A DNA stretch of 64,000 nucleotides from Hymenoscyphus infarciens. Taxonomy: Eukaryota > Ascomycota > Leotiomycetes > Helotiales > Helotiaceae. Positions 1 through 13,100 of the stretch are shown here, one piece after another (within the stretch, counting starts at the first letter, position 1; each line of letters starts with the position of its first letter). The translations under genes and the position numbers were made by a program. The notes beneath the pieces were generated by a model. It saw only the letters and a program-made list of their open reading frames with translations. It ran no database searches and was not told the origin of the DNA. Location: contig LLCB01000011.1 of NCBI GenBank assembly GCA_001414345.1, forward strand, positions 1-64,000, written 5' to 3'.

Positions 1-37
<37 letters not shown>
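1..37. repeat. Poly-G homopolymer at window start
   Basis: The first 37 bases are all G. Such a run is rare in fungal chromosomes and lies at the very edge of the window, so a sequencing or assembly end artefact is as likely as a real tract. Nothing downstream depends on it. Confidence 0.9.
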
Positions 38-105
38 CTCGGGGTCAGTGGATGAGTTGAGGAACGGTCTGGTGGGAAACGAGAAGACTCGGATGCGCGG
101 GAGAA

Positions 106-134
106 GTTGGGAGTTGGGAGTTGGGAGTTGGGAG
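106..134. repeat. 7-bp tandem repeat (GTTGGGA)
   Basis: Four perfect copies of GTTGGGA in a row, followed by a degenerate copy. It is a simple microsatellite-like array in non-coding DNA. Confidence 0.9.
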
Positions 135-596
135 TCGGTGGAAGGGGAGGGAGGAGTGAGATGAACGGAGTCCGAAGTTGGAGGCTGAACAGAACAGGCA
201 CCTCTGAGGAGCGTACTCGAGTAGAGTAAAAGGAGGTGGTGACTGGTGAGATTTGAGGGTCGTACTAAGTACAAATGATATTCAATGCCGGCCCTCCCCT
301 GCCCGGTACAAGAGCGGATCCCAACTGGAGGTTTAACCTAGTCAGCACGGGAGAAAAGCATGAGGCATTGATTTTGAAAAGCTGTCATCCGTCAACAATG
401 AAGTAGCTATCACGAACCTCCACTATCAAACGATGGATGGTTCAGGGGGAGGAGAAATAAGTAGTGGTAGCCGGAAGGACCGGCGGACTTTGGACTCTTA
501 AGGCTGACTGACCTGGGCTTGAAACCTAACGACTGCAAGTATAGTAGAAGGACCCCGCGCTAGAGCCTAGAAGTCTACACGTGCTTTCCCCGTAAG

Positions 597-636
597 CTTA
601 TTCTTGCTTATTCTTGCTTATTCTTGCTTATTCTTG
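597..636. repeat. 10-bp tandem repeat (CTTATTCTTG)
   Basis: Four perfect copies of CTTATTCTTG. It is non-coding, about 650 bp upstream of the GPI18 start codon. Confidence 0.95.
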
Positions 637-1289
637 GTAGCGTGGCGTGGCGTAGGTAGCTAGGTATCTCCTTTAGCTCTCGTTTGGTTTTTGTGAGGTT
701 GAGGTCGAGGAACCCGAAATGGACGTATCATTTGCGAATGCGAGAAGCTTGTCTTAATCAGCCAGCAGACTAAAAGTGTTGAGCCAAAAGAATCGAGTCG
801 TTTCTGCAGATCCAGCTGCAGATATAGTATTGATGCGATGCTCATCTGTCATCAGTATGGAAGATGCCTGAGTTCTGATGTCGGCCAAGCGGGGTACGGA
901 GCACACCAAAGTCCGCGTTTGTCTTCTGAATCGGAAGATTGTCGGCTCTCTTCCTATTTGTCGCCTCGACACAAACAACGACGTTTTCAGCTCATTTAAT
1001 AATAATCCCTCGACGATAGCTTCATGGAGGCAACTTTGGTCGGAGGGTCGGAATGTCGGAATTTGCCCAGATCCTTTTTACCCCTCTGTGCCCCTCTGTC
1101 AACCCACAACCACCTGCAGCTTCTCCCGGTCGGTGCTAATGCACGCGCTAGGATCCTTACCAACAATCCAACTTGTAGGATTGCTTTTCTCTCACCGCCC
1201 TCCCTCCTTGCAGAGTAGTTCTCATATCAGATCGATGGATCTAGGCTCACCAACGAAGAGATATCAGCCCAAACCCTTCTCTTGCAACC

Positions 1290-2708
1290 ATGTCTAAATC
1301 CTCTTCCAGGTTTCAGCTTCTTGATCATCCGATCCGAAATCTAGTCGTCCTCTTCGCTTTGTGGAAAGCCTTCCTATTGCTCATTGCCTGTTGTAGCCCA
1401 GGCGAAGGCTATGACACCTCTACCACCTTGATTCTGTCACCTGAGAAAAACAAGGATGGAATTGCTCTTCCAATTGCCCTTCGGTACCTCGCCAATAAAC
1501 TCACCAGGTGGGATGCCATTTATTTCGTTCAGACAGCCAATCGGGGATATGTATTTGAGCAAGAATGGGCTTTTGGATGGGGATTTACCCGAGTCATCAA
1601 CTGGTTTGCCGTGGGTGAGTTCTAAGCAAGGTACTGCATATATGACATTTGCTCATGGTATCTAGCTCTTCAAAAGTCTGGGGTTCCCCACTACAATGGC
1701 TTGGAAAGCTTCTTAGCCGTTCTCATCGCCCATTCATCGCATTTACTTTCCGTCCTATTGCTGTTCAAACTTACTCCAGCCGTCCTCCCAGCTTGCACTA
1801 CCAAATTCACTTTTATTTCCGCCGCATTGCACATCATCTCACCAGCAGGCTTGTTTCTTTCTGCTCCATATGCCGAGAGCACATGTGCCTTGTTGGGCTT
1901 TGCTGGAAGCTTAGTTTTCACTAAAAGCTTAGCTGATGAGGGTCAGGAATCATTAGGTCACGATCTTTTGGTGGTCCTTTCCGGCATATTGTTTGGTGTT
2001 GCGACCACTTTCCGAAGCAATGGAATCCTCAATGGTCTGCTTCTTCTTGAAGAAGCTGTCCGGGCCCTTCTGAGACTTGCGAATGGTGTTCGAGTAGCTA
2101 CCGTACGTCGGCTTCTGGCCACTGGCTTGGGGGGGCTGATTGTTGGGGGCGGTTTCTTGCTCCCACAATATATTGCGTGGAGCGAGTACTGCACGGAGTT
2201 GGAAGTTGAAGTTCTTCGACCTTGGTGTGGCAAGACTGTTCCAAGCATCTATGCTTTTGTTCAAGATCATTACTGGTATCATTTTCAATCCTTCATAACG
2301 GAGAAGTATCAAACTAATGCAATTAGGAATGTTGGTTTGTTCCGATACTGGACCGTCTCGAATATCCCTCTCTTCCTCCTCGCCACCCCCATGTCGATAT
2401 TGACGAGTAAGTCTGGCATATGGGCTTTTGCGTATATCCAAGAACCCAAATCGAAAGGCATCAAGAACGGTAGCTGGGTTCTGAAGAACATGGCCATCTC
2501 TCAGCTGTTACTAACTCTGGTTACCTGGACTAGCGCTCATGTGCAAATCATCACGAGGATCTCTTCTTCATTCCCTGTTTGGGTGTGGTATATTGCAACG
2601 TTGATACAAAAAGGTGATGATTTCTGGGGAGGGAATACTGTGAGGTATATGGTTATGTATGCTGTGATACAAGGGGGGTTGTTTGCTTCATTCCTTCCTC
2701 CAGCATAA
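1290..2708 (+). CDS. GPI18: GPI mannosyltransferase 2 (GPI18/PIG-V family)
   Basis: Adds the second mannose to the glycosylphosphatidylinositol precursor on the lumenal face of the endoplasmic reticulum, an essential step of GPI-anchor synthesis that builds many fungal cell-wall proteins. Two exons, 1290-1614 and 1666-2708, joined by a 51-bp intron (GTGAGT...CTAG, phase 1), give about 455 residues, a normal length for the family. Near residue 72 is the family motif RWDAIYF, followed by GYVFEQEWAFGWGF, where the conserved Trp-Asp pair is typical of PIG-V. Many hydrophobic segments follow, as expected for a multi-pass ER protein, and the chain ends in the characteristic GGLFASFLPPA tail. The start at 1290 gives a short cytosolic N-terminus before the first membrane span. 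The intron join restores the frame through the sequence ALQKSGVPHYNG, which supports the model. Partners of the enzyme (Pga1-like) are not in the window. Confidence 0.93.
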
Positions 2709-3313
2709 AGTGGAGCGTTGTGTCTTTGTATTTTGTACTATCATAGGTAGACGGATGTCAATCAGTTCAAGTCTTGAGGAAACCCACAACTCAACCACGT
2801 GGATCTCTGAAACGACAAGTCCTTTTCAATATTCTTTGGGTAGGACAGAATTTGACGGCAGTGGCGTTTATGGCAGCAGTTCGTGCTCGAAAGAACGTCT
2901 GGAGGATGAGAAATACTGTGGCCCGCGTGTTCGTGATAAAATTAGCCTTTACCTAGCCAAGGCCCTGCATGGGCGTGGGTGGAGTCCGGTCTACTAGAGT
3001 ACTCGTACCCAAACCAAATTCTTGTTGGTGGTGGTAATCTCCTCAACACACAGCCCACATCTCGCGCCATCGTCCAGTGTCTTCATACACAGGACTTGAG
3101 CGAGATCCGATCTTGCGGCAGATACAAATTCTGCGAGCGCTAAAACAGTCCGCTACCAACCGACCGATAATTTTGGCGTCCGCACCCTATGACGAATGCT
3201 GCAGCTTACGAGAACAAAATTGTACCAACAGTTGAAGCGTCGCTGATCAACGCAACCAACAACAGAACACTGTCACGCAGACGGATACAGGCACAGACAC
3301 GGGCGCAGCTATA
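2709..3313. other. Intergenic region between GPI18 and the YTH gene
   Basis: About 600 bp holding the GPI18 3' end and the promoter and leader of the YTH-domain gene. The two genes run in the same direction. The longest frame here (2683-2997) begins inside GPI18 in another frame and has no support. Confidence 0.6.
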
Positions 3314-6300
3314 ATGTGGCCTAGGAATGGGTTTGGCAACAATCCGCCATTCCAAAACAACTTCAATCAAGAGGACTTCACGCCGCCGTCGCCTTTTGGG
3401 AATGCAAATGCAAGCCCAGGAACCCCTCTTCCAGGTCAACATCTGTTCCCGCACGGGAACATGATGCCCTTTAGAGAAGCCAATGGGGAAGGATTCGCAA
3501 ATGAATTCCATCCAGAGGTGGGTCTATTCAACGAAGGCGCATTCCTGCAGAACCAGGGGCAGTTCATGAGTCCTCAACCTCAAGTATGTGTTGTACTACC
3601 TCGCCATCCCTCGACAGACTTTGTGCGCCCGCCAGCGTCGGTCGACCATTCCAGCCATATTGCTAACTTCTCCTGGTCTCCCAGTTCCCGACTCCTCAAT
3701 TTAATATGCTACAATCCGCTACCAACATGAATGGCGCGCGCCCTGCTACACAGATCAACGCAAGAGCTGCAGAATTGAAAGCACAACTGCTAAAAGGAAG
3801 AGAGGCTCGATCTGGCTCATTCACCCCGCCTGTCCTTGCAACAAAATCTGGCAATGCGAGAGCGATGAAAGAAGTCTCCAGCTCATTGCTTGGTTCTCCA
3901 AAGCCCCCTATAACCGCAGCTGAAAACCGTGAGCAGGACCTCAATGCGCTCATCTCGGAATTCTCTGCACCAAGGCCAGCTTTAGACTCCGCTTCAAAGC
4001 CCAAAGATCTTTCTGATACTAAACAAATTATTTCTAGTCCCGAACAAATTCCTGCCGCCACCTTCGCCAAATCGTCGCAAGCATCTTCACTAGAAAGCCC
4101 CACAAAGGTCACCGATCCTGCCGGCGTTGACACGAAGATGGGAGATGATACTACAACGAAGTCAAACAACGTTGACAACGCTATCAGTGGAGCTGCCTCG
4201 GATATCTCAGAAGGTGAAATATTGGAGGATCCCACCCCTTCTCAACCAGCTGGGGAGGCGAAGAAAAGTCAACCAACATCAGTTTCCTCCAATCAAGAAG
4301 AACAAACAGTGCGAGCATCTAGAGATACGCCCCCCAAAGGACCCTATAGCCGCAATTCACAAGATGAATCACCACGTCGCGAAATTCCTTCCCACCCGAA
4401 AGCCCAATCCTATCGAAGCTACGATGAACGCCGCCAGGATTCTTTCCGCCAAGATAGACGATACGACCCAGAATACAAGACAGACAGGAAGTCGTATCAC
4501 GAGGAAAAGAATGGTCGCGGGCCATTTCGGGAAGAAGGATATCGAAAGTATGAGATGGAAAAGGAGCCACCCCAACGGTCGTCTCGTGATGAAGATTATC
4601 GAAAATATAATGGAGACAGGGAGCCACCTCGCCAGTCATCTCGTGAAGAAGAACATTCCCAGAAGGCCAACTCAGATAATACCCCAGCAAAAATGCAGGT
4701 ATCAACGCCGCCGGTTCGAGAACAAAACCCACCTACCCTGGCAGAGCTCCTTCCCCTTGACCCTGATCTAAGAGAATGGCTGGAGATTACAGGCTATCAC
4801 AATACAACCTATCGCGACAAGATCTTAGACAGACGTCGAAAGCTTGCAATCTTGGACGCCCAGAGAATTAAGCTTCTAGCTGAAATTGAGATTGATGAAA
4901 GAGGCGGTGTTCCACCAACACAAAGCCAACAACCCACTTCATCTATGTTACCACCACCAGTTCCAAGCAGACAAGGAGAAAACAAAGACGTTGACATGAT
5001 TTCCCCCACAACAGCCTCTGATCCTTCTCGGAGCCGAATGATTTCTAACAAGCGTTCTCATAGCGATTCTGAAGAAAACTTTGAGCGTGGCTCTTTGGTA
5101 AAGATAGCTCGCACTGACGATCGAATCCAAGCAGCCAGAAACAAGGATGAGGAGGACGAACATCGACGACCTAGATCAGGCGGATTCGGATCCTCTCGTC
5201 GCTCATCTTTTGAACACCGTGATGGACAAGACCCTTCAAAACCTCGTTATGATGATGATCGCAATATGAGTGGTAGAGCCTACAGTCGGGAGCGTGAATT
5301 CTCGCCAGGTCGTCGAGCTTACGAGAGTAGACCACCTGCTCGATCCAGACCTTATGAGTCAGACGAGCCCCATGAAAAAGATGACAGAGATGAGCGTTCG
5401 TTCTCTGGCCGTGGCGGTGGATATCATAGTCACCCTCAATATTATGATCCGAACTTTCGGGGTCGAGGTCGTGGCCGGGGTCGTGGTGGTCGAGGCCGTG
5501 GTGGTTCATTGAGTTATGATGAGGCGCCTACATTTGGTTCCAAAATTGCAACGAGCAAGCCATTTCGAGATTCAAGGGGGTTTGACCGTGGTGGAAAAGC
5601 TTCTGGTTCGTGATGCTTTCCATGTCAACCTACCTTCTCGTTGTTATGTTGTGGAGTTTTTTCCAAGCACTTAATTATGTGTCATATGATTTAAGCATGG
5701 GCTCATTGGAAAAGAGAAAAAAGATATCCTGTATAATGTCATGTTACAAATACCCCCTTATTATTGGTTCCTACGTTGTTGATTTGCGTGCTCTCTCTCT
5801 TTCTCTTCTGGCTTCTGTGACAAGTGTCTTTCTATCTTCCTCTTTCTGTGATCTATCCTGATGTTAACATGTATAGACACGCGATACTTTATTGTCAAGT
5901 CGTTTAATGAGGAGAATGTTCTAAAGGCTATTGAAGATGTAAGTCCCCCCCCCCCTCTTTTTCCAAAAAAAAACATTACACGCTAAATCTAGAGCAGTCC
6001 GTCTGGACAACCCAAGTTCAAAACGGGGATATCTTCAAAGAAGCTTTCGAAACCAGTAAGAATGTCATCCTAATCTTCTCCATCAACAAATCTCGCGCTT
6101 TTCAAGGCTATGTTCGTCCCTCTCTTTCCTTCTCCCATCTCCTTGTGTATACTAACCCCCTCTAGGCACGCATGGAATCCCTACCCGGCTCCGTAGAAAT
6201 TCCTCAATGGCAACGCGGTATTAACTGGGAGATCTCGGGGGCCTTTAGGATTCGATGGTTGGTCGTTTGTTCTACGCGGTTCACGAGGGTGGGACATTTG

Positions 6301-6462
6301 AAGAATTCGCTGAATGAGGGGCAGGTTGTGCTTATTGGGAAGGATGGGCAGGAGATTGAGGAGGGGTGTGGAGGGGCGCTTGTTGAGGTTATTGATGAGG
6401 AGGTTAGGGAGTGTATTGGTGCTTGGAGACGGACGGATGAGGGGAGGTTTTTGGAGGATTGA
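3314..6462 (+). CDS. YTH-domain RNA-binding protein with RS/RGG-rich N-terminal region
   Basis: Predicted reader of N6-methyladenosine, or of a specific RNA motif as in fission-yeast Mmi1. Five exons (3314-3583, 3685-5605, 5877-5938, 5995-6111, 6166-6462) give about 888 residues. Residues 1 to about 730 are low-complexity: Pro/Ser-rich, then Arg/Asp/Glu/Tyr-rich blocks and an RGRGRGRGGRGRGG run near 690-705. A conserved-looking helical segment begins at about 430 (LREWLEITGYHNTTYRDKIL). The YTH fold occupies about 731-870: DTRYFIVKSFNEENV, then SVWTTQ (Trp755), an INKSRAFQGYARM block, and INWEISGAFRIRW (Trp811). The two tryptophans stand where the methyl-adenosine cage residues lie in the family, so binding of the modified base is plausible. 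The longest open frame stops at 5613, before the YTH domain, so a naive gene call would lose it. Introns 2 and 4 both begin with the uncommon donor GTTCGT, and intron 2 is 271 bp long. Confidence 0.9.
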
Positions 6463-7938
6463 GGGGATTGGGATGGTCAAGTGAGGAGGGAAATGTGGAT
6501 TGGGAGATTGGGATTTTCTCGATTGGGAAATTGAATTGATGAACGCGTGGGGGATTAATTGATCGTAACAGGCCTCGAGTAATGACAATGGTAAGTCCGT
6601 ATCTGGGGGGATTGAACTGATGATTACTTTCAAGGGAATGGGAAACACGAAACACAAGGTAAGCGGGAAATGGAGAATGGAAAATGGGAAATGGGAAATG
6701 GGGAATGGGGAAAACAGGGCATACTACGTTTTGCTTTTGCTCGTTGCAAGTGGAGAAAGTTGATTGATACCACATGATCGGAGAAAGAGCTTCTCGAGAG
6801 AGCTTGAGCTTAGTTGCTAAATTAAATTGAGATACGTTGATTGATTTACAAGACCCGCCTTTGCAGTGTCGCTTGTTTTTTTTTGTTTTTTTTCTTTCGT
6901 TTTTCGTCGTAGCTTGGTAAGAGGATAAAAGCTTCGATATTGGACTTTGGGTGCTTACTGGTGACTTACTCGGCGATGACAGTTTATTCGCAGAGAGCTG
7001 GACGGAAAAAGAGTGGCAATTCACTCAGCCTTTGGAATAGCTCACTGGGCAGCTTACTTACAAACTGTTGAACTAAAGGAAGTGGCAGTAAACAGACCGA
7101 GTTGGGACAACTTAATATGTACAACCTAACGCGAACCCAATCAAAACTCTACAAAGTAAATAACAGAGTCAATTAGTTTTCTCCGCATCTACTTGTGAGT
7201 TTTTTTTCAATCCTTTTTGTGATTTTAGTCATTCCAGGTTGCGGGTTTTCGAGTCGCTCCTAACCTCCTTAAATAAGGAGGCCAGATTCTCTCTTGGGTA
7301 TCCTCCGATAATCGGGCAGCGCAATCACTACCCATACCCTTCCTTCCGCTAACTCTTTTTTTTGTCGGGTAAGCCGCGAGTGAGCCAGTAAGCAAGTAAG
7401 TGGAGCTACCAGTAAGCTGGTTGCAGAAATCGTCACGTGTCGTAAATTACTTTCATTATCCTGATTACACGAAGAGTCTTGACTGAGAAGACTTGAAAAG
7501 ATGAATAACTATTTCATGGATTGTCATGTAGTCATAGCGTTGTCACAACCTAGAGCTCGCGATGAAGTATTTCTCGAGGAATTTACTTGATAGCTAGAAT
7601 AATGGGATTTCATTGAATTTCTATCAGCCGATGGGAAATCAAGCCCTTTTTTCTTATAGTAGCGTAAGTCTACTTACATTTACCTTAAATCAATTTAGCA
7701 AGGAGCGTGTTGATGTTCAAGTTGTGCCAAGGTGGAGGTGAATAGTAACATATGGGAGCTGATTGGTCGGGGTTTGTACTCCCACTTATTGATTTAGGGT
7801 CTTATCTTTTACTAACACCACACAGTCCACACTTGCAGTTTCATTTCTCCTTCAATCTCGTCTTCCTTTCTCACTTTCTCTTCCTCGCATACAATAGCAA
7901 ACTTTCCTTCGCAATTTCCCTTACGGAACACCATAAGC
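6463..7938. other. Intergenic region between the YTH gene and the P450 gene
   Basis: About 1.5 kb without a supported gene. It contains a degenerate GGGAAATG-type purine repeat at about 6660-6715. The 206-residue minus-strand frame here is an artefact of that purine bias. The right end should contain the P450 promoter, with a CT-rich leader just before 7939. Confidence 0.6.
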
Positions 7939-10135
7939 ATGGCTCAATCCTTGCCCCTCTACGTTCTCGCCGCTTCCTTGGCGTTAACGGTTCTCCTAAT
8001 AAAACGAGCCTTCTTTTCTCCACTTGCGAAACTTCCGGGACCATGGTATACTACGTTTTCTAGTTTACCGTTGATGTACCGGGAGTTTTCGGGGGGAAGA
8101 AGGGTGTTTATTCATGAGTTGCATCGGAAATATGGGGGGGTTGTTAGGTTGGGACCTGGGGAGGTTAGTTTCTTGGGGGTGGATGATGTGAGAGGTACGT
8201 GGTTTTCCCTTTGGATTTAGAAAGGAGATTTTGGGTTTTGCTTCTGTTTTTCCATGGGTCTGGGAAAGGGTGGGAATGGGTAAGAGTCCTGAGCTTTGCT
8301 CTGTGTACTCCCCTACACCCCTCCCTCCATTGTATCGGGATTCTGGTGACAACTCAGAATATTGTCTGAGAACGTTTAGAAGATTGGAGAGTCAGAGTTT
8401 TTTGTTCTTCTAAACCTTCTCGAACAATACAAGTAAATTTCCTAAACCGGTGCGCACAATCAAAGTAAAGGAGGTGTACTCAGAGCAAACTCTTGTTTCT
8501 TGCGACGAAGTGGCACGGGTGTGTTTGTCATCGGGTAGAGAGGTGATATGTTGCTGATACTTTTGGTCTTACCTTAGGAATTTATGAGGAAGGTGGAAGT
8601 GGATTTGAGAAGACGAGTTTTTATAGCTTGTTTATGCAGTTTGCTACTAGGTGTGTTGAATGACTTTCATAGGCGGGCAAGGAATGGAGAGATGGGTGAT
8701 GCCGGGACCAATTTGGGACTTGGCTAATTTGGGATTTTTTTCAGAACCATGTTCTCGACGCTTGAGAGGGTTGGGGTTAGTAACTTTTCTTTCGCGTTTG
8801 ATGGTCTTGGGAAAATTGCTGAGATTTTGGCTAATGGAATGATGCAGCATGCGAAGAAGAAACGAAGTCTGGCTGCTCAGTATTCGAACACTAATGTTTT
8901 GAATGCAAATGTGGTTGAGGGGGTAAAGGGTAGAAGTGAAGCGTTTTTGAGAAAGATTGAGGAGCGGGAGGGGAGTGTAGACGTTTATGTGAGTTCCATC
9001 TCGACCTTTAAGCGAGGGGGAAATTGAAAATGTCTGAAGGGCAATGCTTTTGCTGATACATGGTAACTTAGGTGCTGCTACATTGCTATGCCCTAGATTG
9101 CGTGACTCACTTCCTATTTGGAGAAGAGGGAACGAGAAGTATTGAAGGTGCAAAAGACAGGGAAATGATGGAGGAGTTGAGTTATCACGAAAGCTTAAAA
9201 GGTATCACTCACTCCATAAATTTCACCCCTCCCTCCCAAAATATCTAATTGTTGATTTAGAAAACCTCGCACATTACTATTTCCCCCAACTCTCCTCACT
9301 CTTCGATAAAATCTTCAAACCTCGTCCTTCACCAATAGCAAACAACTACGTCCTAAAACACAGTAAAACCACAGACCCTGAAGGAAACACCCTCCTTCAC
9401 GCTCTAAAATCTGGCAAGCAATCTTGGACCAACAAAGAAGTGGCAGCAGAATCCATGGATCACCTAGCAGCGGGTATAGATACCACAGGCGACGCACTCT
9501 GTTTCCTGATGTATCATATTTCTCTCCCTTCCTCTCTCGGTATCCAGGATCATCTCTATTCTGAATTATCTCAGGGAATCAAAACCGGAGCTCAGGACTT
9601 TCCATATTTGGATGCGGTAGTGAAGGAATCCCTACGTATGTTTCCTCCTATTCCTATGAGTATGCCGAGGTTTGTGCCTCCTGGGGGAAGAGTTCTTGGT
9701 GGGTATGAGATTCCAGGTGGAACCATTGTTAGTGCTCAAGCTTGGAGTGCCCATCGGCTTAATGAGGAGGTGTTTCCGGATGGGAATGCGTTTTTGCCAG
9801 AGAGGTGGTTGGATGAGGGGAGGAAGGTGGAGATGGAGAGGTGCTTTTTGGCTTTTGGAAAGGGGGCTAGGGGGTGTACTGGGAGACAGTAAGTTTACTT
9901 TTTGGTTGTTGATCCATGTGTTGGAGAAGTCTCTTGAAAATTAGTATGTTTGCTAATTCCGGGCAGTTTGGCAGTGGCGGAGCTGAAAATTCTGCTCAAA
10001 GATGTTTATTCAAGATTCAAGACGACTGTTGCTGAAGATATGAAGGCGAGTATGGAACTAGATGATCAGATCATTTCTAGTCGCCCGGTGGATCAGTGTT
10101 GTAAGCTTATTTTTGAGGAGCGGGTGAGCAGGTGA
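7939..10135 (+). CDS. Cytochrome P450 monooxygenase, microsomal type
   Basis: A haem-thiolate monooxygenase expected to be anchored in the ER membrane and served by NADPH-P450 reductase; the substrate is unknown. Six exons (7939-8194, 8578-8650, 8745-8988, 9072-9201, 9261-9888, 9967-10135) give about 499 residues, standard for the family. A hydrophobic anchor lies at about residues 5-25, followed by the hinge KLPGPWYT. The oxygen-binding helix I motif AAGIDTT lies near 302-308, the ExxR pair is in KESLRMFPP (Glu357, Arg360), the PERW segment follows, and the haem loop FGKGARGCTGR carries the axial ligand Cys440. All phases agree, and the last join gives the usual GRHLAVAELK after the haem loop. 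Intron 1 (383 bp) is unusually long. No biosynthetic cluster partners are visible, so a role in secondary metabolism or detoxification cannot be chosen. I do not assign a CYP family. Confidence 0.92.
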
Positions 10136-13100
10136 GACTCGCTTATTTTGAAAGGGGTATGGGGGTCGGATCTTCTGCGTGGGGGTTTTACGTGAGGGGA
10201 CATGGTAAAAGGATGTTTATATTTGAAGTGGGGAAAATTCGGAAGGTGTGAAAGGGGATGTGCTAAGGAACCTTGGGATTCGGCTGTGTGGGCTAAATTT
10301 GTCAAGTCGAAATTTTTGAACCCCGGCTCGAGGAAGATCTCAAAGGAGGTGTGTCTCTAACGTTGCTAGGGTTATGGGTGCTCTTCTGGAATATGTGGAA
10401 GCTTCGACCGTATACTTGGGTATTGATTTTCCCTAGGGAAAATGTCCAGGGAGAAAGCTGGTATCCACACCATAGCACTTTCAAGCTTGGACGTGTTCCT
10501 TGACTAGCATTGTTTCCAGGTTGTTAGACCCATTAGTAATGGGGCGTGGAAGGGTGAATCCCAGCGGAGATTTAAAATGCAGCCAAATCTTAACGTTAAC
10601 TGGTACGGCGCAGAAAATCTTCAGGCAATGCATGCTGGAAACATCTATATGTTTCGTGAACTAGCGAAACGAAGATCAATGCTAGTCAATCCAAACTCCA
10701 TTTGATGATGATGTTCATGCGTCTCTCTCATGTATAATATTAAACTAAAACATGAAGATAAGCTAGGTCCAGGACGGGCAATAAATCCGGACATGCTTTG
10801 TGAACGATCTTTTCACAGATCTCAAATTTCCGAATCACACCCTACATCTTCCTTCGCATACTGGCCAAGTATTTTCTGATCTTAAAGAAAACGATATTAC
10901 CAAGAACTGCAAAAACCGGGTAACTGTACAAAGCTCAATGAAAAACAAGATAACGCATAGTACCTTGAGAAAACAATAAACAGAAGCAAGACAAGGGCAA
11001 TCTGCCATCCAACTTATCAATTTCTGTCTTTTTTCACTGCATGACATCCCAAAGATCCGGAGTTCAAACAAAGTAACCAAGAAGTTGAGTAGCCAGGTTA
11101 CTCTCAAGTCCAAGAGTCCACGCCAAAACATCTGGAAACCCATGCATTATACCGTCCATATGTAGGAGATCATCCGTCCACAAACAAACAATGAAGAAAG
11201 CACAAACAGTTCTTCAAACTCAACCCTCCGCACACGAAAAGGAGTCCGAGAACTTCTTTTTATCATATTTTCTAAACCCTTCCATACATTTATGCCTGCG
11301 AGAACCCAGAGCATCGAACAAACTTGTGTTTATACAGCTTAGAGTCAAAGCATTGCAACTACAAATAATATTAACAACCTCAACTCGTTGAAATCTCCGA
11401 ATACCACCAGACCAGGTCTTCGTGTAGTAGATCAAACAAATATATGACCCCATTCTCGAGGAATTTTATGTATTCCTATAATTGAAACATGCGGAAGCGT
11501 ACAATTCTCCGCAAAGTACCCTCCTTTTCTTCGCTTACGAGATCCGCAAACGATCAAGCAAACAAATTCCCATGCAAGGCCATGTCAAAATCTAAGACAA
11601 CCTCCTTTTAAAGTTGCAAAAAGGACCGTGCCAGTCTAGATGTCAATTTTCCGAGGCAAGTGCCCTCGACCGGTCCAGAGCGCTCAAAATCATCTCTTGA
11701 TCAAACGATCAAGAGATCAAACGCTCGTGGGCTGCCCCCCAAGCAAAACAGTTGTAAGACCCCACAAACAGGAAAATGTAGTAATACCACCTAGAATTAA
11801 CCCCCACAGAAGAGCCCCCAATGTCAAAACTCCAATCGCAGTGCAGGAACTTTCTTCTTTACCATGGTAAACGTCCTGGCGGAAGCCAGGAACATTGTTT
11901 GCTAGAAGCTATTGATTCATGCTTCCCAATAATCCACCACGACCAGCGTGCTGACTCCAGTAACTCGACCCCGGATCAAAACGGATCTTCTCAATAACCA
12001 AAACCCTCGAACTCTGAGAACAAAACAAGAAAGTGTTTATTTTTGGTCACTGAACATCGATCAAACTCTATTCCACTTCAAAGGTTTTCAAACAGCAAAA
12101 CCTCGTTTTCTTTTCAACGGTAGCCACTCGGAAAACAGAGTCATCCTCTCTTTTACCATGCGTTCTTGTTGAAGAATGCGGGGTATTTTGTGTTGTTAAA
12201 TTTGCAAAACGGCATGTTTCATCGACATGCATGAAACTTGAAGTTTCTAAAAACACAACCACACCTCTTTCTAGTTTGAAAAGCATGCCAATGGACAACA
12301 CAAGAAACCATGGTACCGTCTAGATAATTGGATGGCGTGATGCAGCACGAGAGTTCTACTATGTGGTGGATGTGGGGGTAATTGTGCCGTATTGTGACCG
12401 TAAGAAATGGAACACCCATGATATTTACGGTAGAATGAACTGAGGAAACTTGCCAGGGCGATATCGGACTTTAGATTCAACCTAACTTCTACCCGTGCAT
12501 TCCGAACCGCAAAAAACACTGCCAGGTGTTGTGAGTGTGGAAGTGTTTTTTGAAGTCAAATCAAGCGAGACTGGAGCAAGCAATGTCGAAACTCACCACT
12601 TTTCACACCCACTTCCAGCAAACCCTGGAAGTTTTATGTCAGAACATCGCATAAGTGACCGTCTCTCAGGGTTCCTGATAACGAGGGTGATGATTCTGAG
12701 CATTGCCAAACGAAACTTGGCAGAACTACAAAAAAAATGAGCACCCTGATACTTGGCTACAAATTCCTAGGAACCCAGAGAACTATTTCACAGATGCAAA
12801 GGCTTCCAATTAGAATAATATATACCAACTAAGTCCAACAAGTTGGCCCTCTATTCGCACACCCATATAACTGACTGGCCCAAGTGCTTAGCAGTCCCAG
12901 AAGGATAAATGCATTGCAGAAACACCTCTTGACGTAGCACAATAGATATCAGAACAATTCAAGATTCAAAAGCTAGTGAGAAAACACCCCCCGTTTTGAC
13001 TTGTAAAAGACCAACGATAACAGCCAATTCCCCAAGTGATAAATCTAATAGCATGACATGTAAGTAACACAAATAGAGCTTGGCGTGCCAAACTCCCCGA

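Larger units (their letters stand above)
38..1289. other. Intergenic region upstream of GPI18
   Basis: No gene is supported here. The open frames present lack a splice partner, overlap each other in several frames and resemble no protein family. The stretch holds two short tandem arrays (annotated separately) and the presumed promoter and leader of the GPI18 gene at its right end. A partial gene to the left of the window cannot be excluded but is not visible. Confidence 0.6.

Noticed and set aside
1024..1218. Short frames upstream of GPI18 as an extra first exon
   Set aside because: The 1290 start already gives the expected N-terminus and length, and no good donor links the upstream frame in phase.
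4127..4771. 214-codon frame inside the YTH gene
   Set aside because: A shadow of the long exon in another frame. The true frame is continuous and leads into the YTH domain.
6404..7024. 206-codon minus-strand open frame
   Set aside because: It lies over the YTH gene end and a purine-rich microrepeat. Its composition reflects that bias, and it has no motif or splice support.
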